NCBI RefSeq assembly: GCF_029867415.1
Contig: NC_081183.1
Coordinates: 39,204,655 to 39,268,654 of the forward strand
Length of the DNA: 64,000 nucleotides
Reading direction: 5' to 3'
Source: Vicia villosa
Lineage: Eukaryota > Streptophyta > Magnoliopsida > Fabales > Fabaceae
Part shown: positions 26,788 to 38,800 of the stretch, piece by piece
Position numbering within the stretch: the stretch's first letter is position 1
Layout: the number at the start of each line of letters is the position of its first letter
Translations under genes and position numbers: made by a program
The notes under the pieces: model-generated
What the model saw: only the letters and a program-made list of their open reading frames with translations
Database searches by the model: none
What the model was told of the DNA's origin: nothing

Positions 26788-27240
26788 CATCAGCAGATGA
26801 TGTCTGGAAAACCATATGTTAGGTCGGATAATATGTCGTATGTTAGACTAAAACCAATTTGCATCCTTAGATGTCTGGAAGACCGTGCGTTAGGTCGAAG
26901 AATAAGTCATGCGTTAGACTAATCTCAATTGCATCCTCAGATGTCTGGAAAACCGTGCGTTAGGTTGAAGAATAAGTCGTGCCTTAGACTATTCTCAATT
27001 GCATCCTCAGATGTCTGGAAAACCGTGCGTTAGGTTGATGGATAAGTCGTGCGTTAGACTAATCTCAATTGCATCCTCAAATGTCTGGAAAACCGTGCGT
27101 TAGGTTGAAGAATAAATCGTGCGTTAGACTATTCTCAATTGCATCCTCAGATGTCTGGAAAACCGTGCATTAGGTTGATGGATAAGTCGTGCGTTAGACT
27201 AATCCGATTTGCATCCGTAGATGTCAAGAATGCCATGCGT
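26788..27240. repeat. 70-bp tandem repeat, about seven copies
   Basis: The anchor GCATCCTCAGATGTCTGGAA recurs with about 70-bp spacing (near 26789, 26860, 26931, 27001, 27071, 27141, 27211). Inner copies are nearly identical and outer ones are diverged. Each unit carries CGTGCGTTAGGTTGA and GTCGTGCGTTAGACTA, so it contains a shorter sub-repeat of CGTTAG. Confidence 0.9.
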
Positions 27241-27339
27241 TAGGCTGAAATTTTTTTGTATTGAGGAATATTTGTTGGAGATGGGCTTAAAGATGCCATC
27301 CAAATGTCGAGACTGAAGTGTTTGAGAAGTAGTAGATGA

Positions 27340-27795
27340 ATTAGATTTTTGGAGAGTTGGTCGTGTCAGCACCGTTCGTAGTAACTGAATTAGACTTTGG
27401 AAGATGATCGTGTCTACACCGTTCGTGATGATAGAATTAGATCTTTTTGAAGGTCGATCATGTCAGCACCGTTCGTAGTAACCGAATTAGATCTTGGAGA
27501 GATAATCGTGTCTACATCGTTCGTGATGATAGAATTAGATTCTCTTGTCGTGTCAGCACTGTTCGTAGTAACTGAATTAGACTGGGAAGGTCAGTGATCG
27601 TGTCTACACCGTTCGTGATGATAGAATTAGATCTCTAGGAGTTGACCGTGTCAGCACCGTTCGTAGTAACTGAATTAGATCTTGGAAAACGATCGTGTCA
27701 TTACCGTTCGTGGTAAATGAATTAGATCTTCGAGCGTTGACCGTGTCAGCACCGTTCGTAGTAGCTGAATTAGATCTTGGAAAGTTGGAGATTTC
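27340..27795. repeat. Dimeric tandem repeat of about 50-bp half-units
   Basis: Half-units alternate between a GTGTCAGCACCGTTCGTAGT type and a GTGTCTACACCGTTCGTGAT type, each followed by RAATTAGATC or a close variant. About nine half-units are visible. Confidence 0.85.
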
Positions 27796-29723
27796 GTTCA
27801 TTTGTCTGTACCTGTATCCTTTGTGATTTTGATGTCTGATCTTGTTTTGAAGATGCTCAGCTGGGGGGTTTATGATTTCTGCTTGGGGATGATTAGTAAC
27901 TTGATGTTTCCTAATTAAGGATGAAGGATGTCGGAGAACCGGTAGTGTTGAAGATGTAAATCTCTGTTGGGGAGTCATGTCTTTGTTGGGAGCATTTGAA
28001 GATATCTTCTTAATGATTACTCTGTGGGGATATGATCTTATGAATCCGGCTCTGTGGGGAGACATGGGTTAAAGTTTCCCCCAGTATTGTAGTAACTACC
28101 ATTCCTGGATTTAATTAGGACACACTACTAAGTTTCGATCAAGATGTCAAACTGGACTTTCATAGATTTGCCCCTGCTAGTAAGAACTTGAAGAGATTCA
28201 CCTCGCGAGGACTTTATGAAGTGTATTTTGTAGGCGACATGCCCCTAGTAATCGTAAACTTAGGATGATGCCCCTGACTGTTTGGCTTTTTGAGGGTTTC
28301 TTGGGATCTTGATTTGATTGCCCCAGATTGATTGGGCAAAACGTGGCATGCCCCTCATGTGCGTAGGAGACATAGCTTCTTGGAGTAATCTTGTCTGTCG
28401 GGATAACTTTCAGTCGTTAGTTGTACCTTGTGCAAGTTCTTTCTGTTGCTAACATTTGAAATTATGTAGCAGAATATGTTTAATAATGAATTCATGAGAT
28501 GCAATGCATACATTTGTCTTGAGTTTTGAAAAACATTAAAACAAGATATGTAAAAACGTGATATTTGTAAAAACGTGGTATTCGTAACAATGTGATGTTT
28601 GTAAAAACGTGATATCAACTTAGCATTTTGGTAACCTTAAGGAGTCGGGATACCTTTTTGGTGACAGTATGCCTTCGAACTAACCATGCTTCAATTAGGA
28701 CTTTCAAGGGTTGTAACGTGGCTTGGTTCACGGTTTAAGAAACAAAGGATAATGGCTCAAAGTTTATTTATACCCACCCCTCTTCGTGATGATCTTCAGT
28801 CCTAAACTCAGTTAATTCAACTTATGCATTCAGGTTCCAAGAGACTCTTGGATTTGCACCTTTGATGATGATGATGGTTCCCAAGCAAAGAGAACTTTTA
28901 AGATGGAAGACACTTCTTTCTTTTGGTAGTCACAACATTTTGTTGTTCATGAATTTATTGAATTCTCTTTTTTCATTCTTTTGATATCCCTAACTTTTGC
29001 CTGAACTGTCTATTTTGAACTTACAGTCAGCGGGATGCCTTGATTTTTGTCTAAGTCATCTTTTGATTTTTGACTTAGCAGGCTTTCCTTTGTATATATG
29101 TTTTTTCATTTTTTCCCTTTTGAAAGATATTGACTGCCTTGCTTGATGAACCATCATTGTCTTTTGACTGTCATCTCCAACGCTTATTTGGTGTGTGCGG
29201 ATGAACGCTTGTGATTGAAACTTTTGTTGAAAGGTGTACTGAATTATTCTCTTAAAATAGAATGCACAGCCAAATTAACTGAGAACTACCCTGCCCCAGG
29301 TTATGATCAAAGGGTTTTGATTAGTACAAGAAAGAAACTTCTACTTCTTAGGCTCAAAGGGGTTGACGAGGGATTAACATCCTTATATCTCCACTGTTTA
29401 GGAATTGAAACAATGCCTGTACATCGTCAGCACAGTCCGCTCAAAAGCATACTGTATGAGGTTGCGGTATCGTTTTCGTCATCCTCCCTCAAAAGGTATA
29501 CAACTTTAGCAGGAGTTGAGTATCACAAAGACATATGCAGAATAAAGACATAATTTAAAATAAGTGATAACGAAAATAATTCATTCAAGACAAACATATG
29601 CAATGCACTGATGATGATTATTAAAACAGATAATGTCTATCATAATCTGAATGTTTAAACAAACAGAATAGAAATTGCAAATGAAAGTAAATCTAATGAT
29701 CTAAAAGTTCGTCAGTCTAGACG

Positions 29724-29990
29724 TCAATTAGTCTTGTCATGACTGGGCATAGGAGCGGTGATCACCACATGAGTTTCGGGAGGGTTAAATTTGATTTCCC
29801 CGTTATCGATTAGATCTTGGATATTATCCCTCAACCTCCAGCAATTGTTTTTGTAATATCCAGGAATGTTGGAATGATACGCGCACCTCGCATTGAGTTT
29901 ATATCCAGATGTGTTAGAATTCTTAAGAGCATCCCTCAGAGTAATCAATCTGGTCCTCAACAGATGTTGTAATGTTTGAGCCAACGACAT
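29724..29990 (-). pseudogene. Gag zinc-knuckle remnant of the Ogre-like element
   Basis: This 88-codon minus-strand frame contains CAYHSNIPGYYKNNCWRLRD followed by NIQDLIDNGEIKF. It resembles the nucleocapsid zinc-knuckle segment of Ogre/Tat gag (a Cys/His cluster, then a CWxL...IQDLID helix), ending with a THVVITAPMPSHD segment. Spacing is CX2H...CW rather than a canonical CX2CX4HX4C knuckle. The rest of gag and all of pol are missing. The frame lies in sense with the element's orientation. Whether it is translated is unknown; it may survive as a fragment only. Confidence 0.6.
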
Positions 29991-30060
29991 ATTGATTTTG
30001 GTGAATTGACGCCTAGGTGCATCTGGCTTGCGTCGTTGTTGTGGAACTGGTATAGAGATT

Positions 30061-30255
30061 CAGAGTATCCGGGGTTCGAGCTTCCGGAATGTGTATCTGA
30101 TAAGAATGTTTCAGAAGTCTGGGGGTCAAGCTTCCAAAATGTTCATCTGATTGGAACTTTCAGAATATCCGGGGTTCGAGCTTCCGGAATGTATATCTGA
30201 TTGGAATGCTTCAGAAGTCTGGGGGTCAAGCTTCCAGAATGTTCATCTGATAGAG
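30061..30255. repeat. 100-bp tandem repeat built from two about 50-bp halves
   Basis: CAGARTATCCGGGGTTCGAG occurs at 30061 and 30161. The alternate half, CAGAAGTCTGGGGGTCAAGC, occurs near 30111 and 30211. Confidence 0.9.
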
Positions 30256-30494
30256 ATTGATTTGTTGATGGTACTTGTCTGACCAGTTGGTCGACCTGAA
30301 AGGAAAAGTTAGTTCTATGTGATGTTATGAATGCAAATGCAATCTTTTCAAGGATCTTTAGGAATTTAGTTGGCAACATTAGAAAGTGATTTGGTCGCGT
30401 CTTTGTCTGAAGAATTCTGACTTTCGTCTTTGAACGTTCCTCTTTGAGAATCAAGCTCACCATATCGAGTGGGCCATCGCCTCTGATTCGGGGA

Positions 30495-30626
30495 CTTCTG
30501 AATTGGAAGGTACATGGCTAGAGGAAAATAAATCCTCTTGCCCCTTGATAGATACAGCGTTTCTGAATTGGAAGGTATGTGGCGAGAGGAAAGTAAATCC
30601 TCTTACCCCTTGATAAGAGTTCAGTC
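30495..30626. repeat. 65-bp direct duplication
   Basis: TTCTGAATTGGAAGGTAYRT begins near 30496 and 30561, each copy followed by GCTAGAGG or GCGAGAGG and AATCCTCTTRCCCCTTGAT. Confidence 0.85.
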
Positions 30627-30823
30627 CTTGATAAGAGCACCTGAAATTGCGCGCCCTAAATTCTTAAGATCCTTGAAGGGGTTAGTTAATTATGTTATGC
30701 TTATGATGTCATGATGCCATGATGTTATGCGAATGCAGTTTATTAGACTTAGTTTGAGATAGTAAGGACAAATAGGTCCTTTCAACAAAACCTGCGAGAA
30801 AATGAAGGTTAGTAGCAAACACA

Positions 30824-30862
30824 AACAAGTCACACAAGTCACGCAAGTCACACAAGTCACAC
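30824..30862. repeat. 10-bp tandem repeat (ACAAGTCACA)n
   Basis: Four head-to-tail units of CACAAGTCA with one variant. Confidence 0.85.
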
Positions 30863-31436
30863 AATTTTTGGCTTAAGGCTTGCATGGAGTCTGATCAGGT
30901 GTCCTTCCCAAGGGTATTTCTATGGATGAGGATGATATCAGCAACGGGTTCTACCGAGTTACCCAGAATTGTCAGCCCTCCTAAAGCACCCTCGAACATG
31001 ATACATACATACCATGCAATGATACTTTGAGAAAGAACCTATCTGAGTTGTAGTATCGGGTAGCGACTATGCTCTCAACATACATCAAGAGTAGTCCCCC
31101 CACTACGTTCCTAAAAGTCAGGATGGGTTAAAGGTAAGTAAAGGTCCTTAAGCTCCGACTCACCCACAGACATCGGCACGAACCTCCCTCATACAAGAGA
31201 AGCATGCAAACACCCATGGAGGCCTAACTTAAGCGTGAACTCTCATATTGACCAATCCCAAGCATACACAAGGGAGGTCGCCATGACTATGCCACTTCCT
31301 ATCTTAGATGTACTTGAATCCGGGAATAGGATTCGTCCTTCAGTTAATTCCCAAAACGCCCCTGAAAAATAAAACAAACAAAGCAAACAATTTAAAATGA
31401 ATCCTAAACTTTTAAGGTAACCCCTCTTAATCGAAA

Positions 31437-31456
31437 TTTCCCCAGCAGAGTCGCCA
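31437..31456 (-). other. Primer-binding site, Arg tRNA type
   Basis: On the minus strand TGGCGACTCTGCTGGGGAAA starts 4 bases (GAAC) after the 5' LTR end at 31461. Ogre elements are known for a tRNA-Arg primer site, and this sequence fits that pattern. It fixes the element's orientation as minus. Confidence 0.75.
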
Positions 31457-31460
31457 GTTC

Positions 31461-34400
31461 TGTAATACGGTGAACTGACTTTTTAGTAATCGGAATGTGC
31501 GGTAAAGCAAGAGTCGCCACCGACTTTTATTTCATCCAATTTTAGGAAAGGCTAAAAGAACAGGAAAAGACCTTTTAAAAGATTTTGAGTTCGGGGGGTA
31601 AATTATGCAAAGGGAAGGTGTAAGGCACCCTTTGAATCCATGGTTATCCATGGGCTCTTAATTGCTTAGCTCACTTTGTTTGTTTGTTTGTTTGATTTGT
31701 TTGAAAAGTAGTGTATGAATAGAAATTTTGAATAAGAACTTTAGCTTGTAAATAAGCGTAGTCTTTTTGAATTTGATTTGAAAAGAGTGGGAAAAGAGTT
31801 TTGACTTTTAGAGCAAGCAATTAGTAGCAACTACCCTAAGTTTGAAAATTCGTTCTTTTAGCCTTTCAGGGTGAAAGGGTCTATTCATGCCATAAGAGGG
31901 CAGAAAGCCTTTCGTTTGGATGTTAAGGGTCATCGAGAAATTATCATTCGCCACAAGACTGTCCCTTGCCATAAAGAAGGCAGGTAGTCTAAGGGAAGGA
32001 CATAATAGTCATTTAAGGCATCATGCGAGGATACCTTAGCAATTGGATAATCATCTTATAAGGCAACATCGAGGGAGTTTCAATAACTCTGAAGGCGACA
32101 GGCAACATTGCTTTAGGTATCCTCGGAATCGAGGGACTTTGACTATTAATACGTTTAGAGGCAACAGGCAACAATAAGGCAACAAGGCAACCAGAGGGAT
32201 TACCCTAAAGGTGTGTGGGTGCAGCAATCATGTGTTAACTTCGATGACATTTATCTTGTAATTAGGTGATCTACGTTCAATTCATGGTTATCACTCCCTA
32301 AATTACTAACCACGCAATTAACATAAAGTAAATAAAATTTCCTACGCTATTACAATAAACACCTGTAGGGGATGGGGGAAATTAAAGCAGAAAAAAAGGG
32401 AACACAATCAATTTTTAAATCTTTATCTTGAGCCTTGATCTCCCCTCGAACCTTCGATTGACTTTTATTATCTGAAAATTAAACAGAAAATAAATAGAGG
32501 TAAGTGTATGAGTGATTCATTGACAATTGAAACCAATCCTAATTCAAGCTATAAAGCAAAAAATTAAAATAAAAAATTAAAAAAGAAAATTAAAATAAAA
32601 GGTAAAAATAACTTAAATAAAATAAAATAATAAAATAAAAAAAAAGAGGGATCAAAACTTAGCTTTTATTTTTATCAGCGTGGCGCGTAATCGGAGGATT
32701 AGGATGATAACCCTGAAAAATTGCATAAGGAAAATTTAGTGTATGAATGATCTACAAACCTTGATTGTATAACCCTAAAAAGAAAACTTGTTGTAACCCA
32801 CAAGGTTTATAAGGCTTAAAAATGCGTTAATGGAAAACACCTACCAGAGGTTTCTAAGGTTTATAAAAAATCGAGGTTTACGCAACCTAAAAATTATTAA
32901 TTTAATTGATAAGCAAGATATGTGCAAAATAAAATAAAAAATTTTAAAATGTTAAAGAAATAATTTTTGATGAAATCGAGTTTTCGATAAAAAACATGAA
33001 TTATAAAATTATTGTATAATTGTATGATAAGTTTTGATAAAAAATAAATAAAAAACTAGGATAATACATAAATAAAATAAAAAGAGAAAAAGAATTGTAC
33101 AATTAAAAATAAAAAAATTTTAGAAAATACTTAGCTTTGATTCGCTGTGGTAGCTTCCTGAGAGGTCTTTGGTGCACCTGTAGGCTCTAGGCGTTGGATC
33201 CTGGATTCTGATGATCGAACGGTTGATGATGAGAAGATGTATTGTGGTCTTGAGTGGAGCGCTGCATGGAATCTGTAGAAACACAATTATAGAAAAAAGA
33301 AAGTGTTTCCCCAAGGATCGATCCAGGGCTACCATGCTTACCAACGTTCCTATCATCCATGTGTGCTGCGCGTGTTAATTGACAATAAACCAAACTCAAA
33401 CGAATAAATATTAAAACGTGAATTGATTGGGAGATTTCAAACTGAAATCAACGTGGGTCCCTGCACTTATGCACTGACGAATCAGAGAGAGGAATAGAGC
33501 CACACATACAGGTCAACTTATTCAACACGCTGACTGGGTCCCAGAGGATTTGGATGGTCCAATCGCGCGTAGCCACGCATGCCTTCGCCGGTCCACCATC
33601 TCACAGAGACGCCGGAGAAGCTTTCCCGGTTGTCTTCTCCGATTTGCACACACACCAAACCTGCGAAAAAAATACGAATTGAAACAGGATGTTAAGCCTA
33701 CCTCCCCTAAATCGGGGGCTCCGAATCCGTTAGTGATGTTATTTTTCGCTGAAACAGCCTGCATGATGGGATACGGAGCTTCGACGTGATTAAGCCCTAA
33801 CCATGGCATATTCTTATCCCTGCGTGAAAACTCACATGTGATGCATCAAAGCTTCTCTAATGAACCATGGAAAATTGTTAGTAGTATTAGTTTCGATTGA
33901 AACATCATGAAATTGAAAATACATATTCAAGAAACAAAAGACAACCGGTCATGGTTAGGGAGAGATTCCCAGCGTGTTTCTTGCTTGAAATTTGAATGAA
34001 ATCAATTCCTGGAGTTCTCAAGAGTATGATGGAACCCCTGGAACGGTCTGCAATATGATGAGGATGATTTTTTGCCTTGCCCTAGTTTGTATGAGTTTCT
34101 TGAAGAATTGGTTAGGATTTAGAGGCTGCCAACTCTAGGGTTTTTCGTGCGTCATAATCTGATATCACTAGGTATATATAGAGGGATAACTTAGGTTTTG
34201 AAACTTAGAAAGAATCTCTTTGTGTTTGGAGAAAAAATTTGATTGAAAAATCATATTATTCCTTTCTATTCTTGGCCAATCTCTCTCTAATCTCCTTGCC
34301 ACGAAATTGATTCATATCTTAGCCCTTTGAATGATTAGAATTGGTTGGAATGATTGACTAAATCAAATCTTCGAATCTTTCCTTGATTTGTTTTGAATTT

Positions 34401-35330
34401 AACCACTCTAATATGAATAAAAATCCATAATAAATCAAATAAATTGATTAAATTCGTGGCAATTGATTCTTAAGTCTTGGATAACTTGTGGATCAAGATT
34501 CAATCAAAATAACTTGGGCCCATTTGCAAAAATATTCAATTCTTTCACATTTTTCCCTCCAAAATAGTCCAACTTTGACAAGGTCTATCTCTCTCAATTT
34601 TTGAGATATGGAAGTGTTCTAGGACTTTTTAGAAACCTTAGAGAGTTATCTAACCAGTGTCTTTGGTCTCATATCAAAATTATTTTCCATGCTCCTTATA
34701 TATCCTTTTGAAAAAAGTGACTTTTTGTTGACTTTTGAAAAGGACCTATAATATTTTAGTCCATATCTCTCAAATGAAGCATTTCTAGACTTGGCATGTG
34801 AGAGACAAAGTTGTAGAGAATTCAATTTCCTTCAAAATGAGATTTGGATGGGCAATTTTTGATGTTCCATGTGAAAGTTATGGCCGGTCAAAGTTCAGTT
34901 GACTTTCTTCTAGAAAACCCTGATTTAGGAACTTTAGGTTTTGTTGATTTTTGAACTTTTCTTGATTAATCATGATCAATTTTTGATCAAATGATGAATG
35001 ATTCTTCATAATGAGGATGTTGACCAAAAATCAGAAGTTTTGACTATGGTTTGACCATATTTTGACTTTTAGGTCAACCAGTCGATTATTGATTGTTTGA
35101 GCAATTGAGCGATCAATCTTTTGAATCGAGACCTGAAATTTGTCATGGAAGTAGTTTGAAACATCATAAGCCATGTGAGATGCCTTGTAGCTTTTTATCC
35201 ATTGATTTTTCCTCAGAACAACAAAACCCTAGTTTCTTGAGCCTTCGTTTAGGAGAGATGTCTTTGGGCTTTGTACTTTGATATGAGTTTGAATATGAGA
35301 AATAAGACGGGCAAATTTTGGGGTATGACA
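31461..35330 (-). repeat. 5' LTR of the young Ogre-like element
   Basis: Same length (3870 bp) and apparently the same sequence as the LTR at 22622-26491. It directly abuts the primer-binding site on one side and the GTTAG target duplication on the other. Confidence 0.9.
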
Positions 35331-35763
35331 GTTAGAACTTAGCTTTGAATTTGACGTGGCGCATAGTCGGAGTGTATTTGAAGAGTAACCCTGAAAAAGG
35401 CACAAAAAAAAAACAAATATTCTCAGTGTATGGAATGATCATCGTAAACCCTAATTAGGGTACGAATTGAATAAAATAACGTAGACGATTTAATTAATTA
35501 TTGGTCTCGCGACCTAATTAATTAAATCGAGAAGAGAAAATAAAATCAGACACAAAAGTATTTTTTATGAATTTTTTAGAATAAAAATAAGATAAATAAG
35601 AATTTATTAAAAATATTTAGATGGATTAAAACTAATTTTAATAATAATAAAATAAGTATAATAAATATAAAGTAAAAAAAAAATTATTATATATAAAAAC
35701 TTTATTCTAAAAGAGTTAAAAAGAAAAGAAGAAAGAAAAAAAAAGAAAAAAAAGAAAATAAAT

Positions 35764-35765
<2 letters not shown>

Positions 35766-35818
<53 letters not shown>
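35766..35818. repeat. (AT)n microsatellite
   Basis: Alternating AT tract within the right part of the older solo LTR, next to a purine-rich AAAGAAAA region. Confidence 0.95.
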
Positions 35819-35824
<6 letters not shown>

Positions 35825-38800
35825 ACAATTTATATAATAATAAATAAAAAAAATTAGAAAAAAAACTTATCTAATAATCCAGTGCAGCGCGCGTGTAAGG
35901 AGTATGATGCGCCTTCATGTCCTGGAGCGTTGGATGCGTCTTGGATAAGATCCAACGGATACTGCGCTAGGGACTACCACATGTGCATGAAGCCAGACGC
36001 ATCAGATCCCTTCGTCCACTCAGCAAAAAATGCGCGCGGATGATTTTGAATGGACCAACAGACTCGCGCCACGTATTGTCTTCCTCACCAAAAACCAGTC
36101 CCCCCTTTTTACAACGCTTGCGTTGGAACGGTATAGAAAGTCTTGGTCTATTACACCTGTTAAACGCTTATAACACATATATATACATAGAAATTCAAGA
36201 TGAGACCATGGATGGACTCGGTTTTTTCTCACGAACTCAACCACGACCTTAATTTGGTCTAATTTTGGGTAGATCGTAAACCCCTAATTTGGAGATTCGA
36301 GATCCATCCATGGTGGATTCTGTTCCTGCATTCAAACTCAACCAAAATTTCCAGAAACATTCCCCATACTCATATAAACACAAATATGCAATCTAAATTC
36401 ATGGAAGATGCGTGTAATATGCAAATCGAACAAAAGTTAGTAATGACAAACCGCGAGCTTTTGGTGACTATTCTGGATGCCTCAAAGTGTGGTAGTGATT
36501 GGAAACGTTTCTTTGATGCCCCAGGAACCTATTGAGATCAGCCAAACACCTTGAATTAATCTGTAGACCGAATTTGATTTTGAGATTTTTTGCCTTTTTT
36601 TGAAACTCGAATTAGGGTTCTTGGCTCCAGATTTTTTGTCACCCTTGTGCTTTGGCCTTGCTCAGGTACTTATAGGGAAGAGATTAGGTCAATAAAACTT
36701 GGGCAAATCTTGTTGAATCAAAGATTTGCAATTTTGGAGAAATTTGATTCATGGAAGCTTCCAAGTTTGTTCAATATTGGTCCAATCTCTTTCAATTTCA
36801 ATATGCACGAAATTTGGTTAATTAGGTGATATAATTGTTGATTGAAATTGGTTCAAAATATCTCCATCATAATCTTTGATTTTTTTATTGAATATTTGAT
36901 TTAAATTGTATTTTTAATTGAATAAAAATTCAATAAAAATCAAATAATTGTCAATAATTCGTGGCATTGGATTTTTAGGTCTTGGGTAACTTGTGGATCA
37001 AGATTGAATCAAAATAACTTGGGCCCATTTGCAAAAATATTTCAATTCTTTCACATTTTTCCCTCCAAAATAGTCCAACTTTGACAAGGCCTATCTCTCT
37101 CAATTTTTGAGGTATGGAAGTGTTCTAGGACTTTTTAGAAACCTTAGAGAGTCCTCTAACCAGTGTCTTTGGTCTCATATCAAAATGATTTTCCATGCTC
37201 CTTTTGTGTCCTTTTGAAAAAAGTGACTTTTTGTTGACTTTTGAAAAGGACCTATAATGTTTTGGTCCGTATCTCCCAAATGAAGCATTTTTAGCCTTGG
37301 CTTAGACACAAATTTGTAGAGAATCAATTTTCCTTCAAAATAAGTGTTGGATGGAAAATTTCTGATGTTCCATGTAAGAGTTATGGCTGGAAAAAGTTCA
37401 GTTGACTTTCTCCTATATCAACCCTAATTTAGAAACTTTTTAAATTGTTGATTTTTGATCTTTCCTTGATGAACCATGATCAATTCTTGATCAAATGGTG
37501 AATGATACTTCAATGGAAGGATGTTGACAAAAAATTAGGAGTTTTGACTGTATTTTGACCACAGTTGACTTTTAGGTCAATCTAGTCGACTGTTGACCTT
37601 CTGAACAATTGAGTGACCAATCCTTTAAGCTGAGACTTGATACTTGTCATAGAGGTAATGTGAGATATATTAAGCTATATGGGATGCCTTGGAGCCATTG
37701 ATTCATTAATTTTCCTTCAGAACAATAAAACCCTAGTTCTCTGAGCCTTGTTTAGGAGAGAGCGTCTTTGAGCTTTATGCTTTGATTTGAATTTGAATAG
37801 GAGAAATAGTATGGGCAAATTTTGGGGTATGAAAGTACTCACATGCTTGAGAAGGAGACTGAAGATTGGTGGAACAACACTCTTCAGAGACTTGAAGAAG
37901 ATGCCATTTAGGTTACTTAGGATCTTAGTTGAGAGATTCATGGCCAGCAGTACAAAAAGCTTGTATCTTTTATCGTTTAATACTATTCCTGTAGGGTTGG
38001 TACTTCATTCTAAGTTCATTCTAATATTTGTATCTTTTGTGTTGAAAATTCCCATCTAAACTTTTGTTTTAATTTATAGACATCACTGGTTGTTGGTTTC
38101 TATTGATCCTTTCAAAGATGTGGTGTATTATTTGAGTTCGGTAGATGGTGAACGGACAAATTATCCAGATATGAAGTTAATGATTGATATGTAAGTGCAC
38201 TACTACAAAAAAGCTATTTAATAGCGTTTTTTTTAATTTTTGATAGCGCTTAAAAGTGCTATTAACCACGCTGCTATTGTAAATATTTTCGTTTGATAGC
38301 ACTTTAAAAGCGCTATTATAGTTATGAAAATTAATAGCGTTTTTCCAAAACCGCTATTATAGTACTGGTAAATAATAGCGTTTTTTAAAAAGCGCTACAG
38401 AAGTAGGTATTTTTCATTTTATAATACGCAGTTTTCTTTGATTTTAATAGCACTTTCAAAGGAAGTGCTATTATAAGGCACGTGTTTGATAGCGCTTTTC
38501 AATAAAAATGCTATTGTAGTATATCTCATTAATAGCACTTTCTCTACAAAACGCTATTGTAGTACATTTTTTTTTTACACAAAATCATTATTTATATCTA
38601 CCACTTATATATCTACCACTGCCATAATAAACACATAAGGAATTGTATCTATATAGGTCAATCTACACTACATAATAGTGAATGATAATAAACAAATTAA
38701 CAAATTACCATATTCAACATTGATCTCAATGAAATTAAGATAGAACTTTTGCCATAAGTAATTAATTTGGTCCAACTAAGAGTACATCAAACCAAATTCC

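Larger units (their letters stand above)
22622..35330 (-). mobile_element. Young non-autonomous Ogre/Tat-like LTR retrotransposon (12.7 kb)
   Basis: The target duplication GTTAG (22617-22621 and 35331-35335) is perfect. LTRs of 3870 bp each (22622-26491 and 31461-35330) lie at a constant offset of 8839, and I found no difference between them by eye. In element orientation (minus), each LTR starts TGTCATACCCC and ends CGTATTACA. The primer-binding site follows the right-hand (5') LTR. The internal region is only 4969 bp against well over 10 kb in autonomous Ogre. It contains one gag-like remnant and tandem repeats, with no recognisable protease, reverse transcriptase, RNase H or integrase. It must have moved using proteins supplied in trans. 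Confidence 0.9.
21285..37834 (-). mobile_element. Ogre/Tat-like solo LTR (about 3.84 kb) split by a young relative
   Basis: A perfect target duplication, GTACT, flanks it (21280-21284 and 37835-37839). The LTR pieces are 21285-22621 (1337 bp, starting TGTAATACGGTGAACTGACT) and 35336-37834 (about 2.5 kb, ending GGGCAAATTTTGGGGTATGAAA), together about 3836 bp. The expected terminal ACA reads AAA, a point change at the LTR start in element orientation. Internal blocks match those of the inserted element in the same order, with clear divergence. No internal region remains, so this arose by recombination between two LTRs. Confidence 0.8.
21021..37896 (+). pseudogene. Ty3/gypsy gag start, split by a solo LTR
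   Basis: The gag N-terminus starts at ATG 21021 (MVAGMNDDAIAEALRML...), 103 bp after the primer-binding site. It runs in frame to 21284 with RFQRNNPPVFEGE, AWLKSIEKIFRVMNYTDAQ and VQFGT, the retrotrans_gag pattern of Tekay-like chromoviruses. It is interrupted at the GTACT target site. The same frame resumes at 37835 after the insertion with HMLEKETEDWWNNTLQRL, then loses homology by about 37896. Only the two flanks (21021-21284 and 37835-37896) are gag; everything between is nested elements. Protease, reverse transcriptase and integrase are absent. Confidence 0.8.

Noticed and set aside
30824..30862. CRISPR-like short repeats
   Set aside because: This is a simple 10-bp tandem repeat without spacers, in a plant retrotransposon interior.
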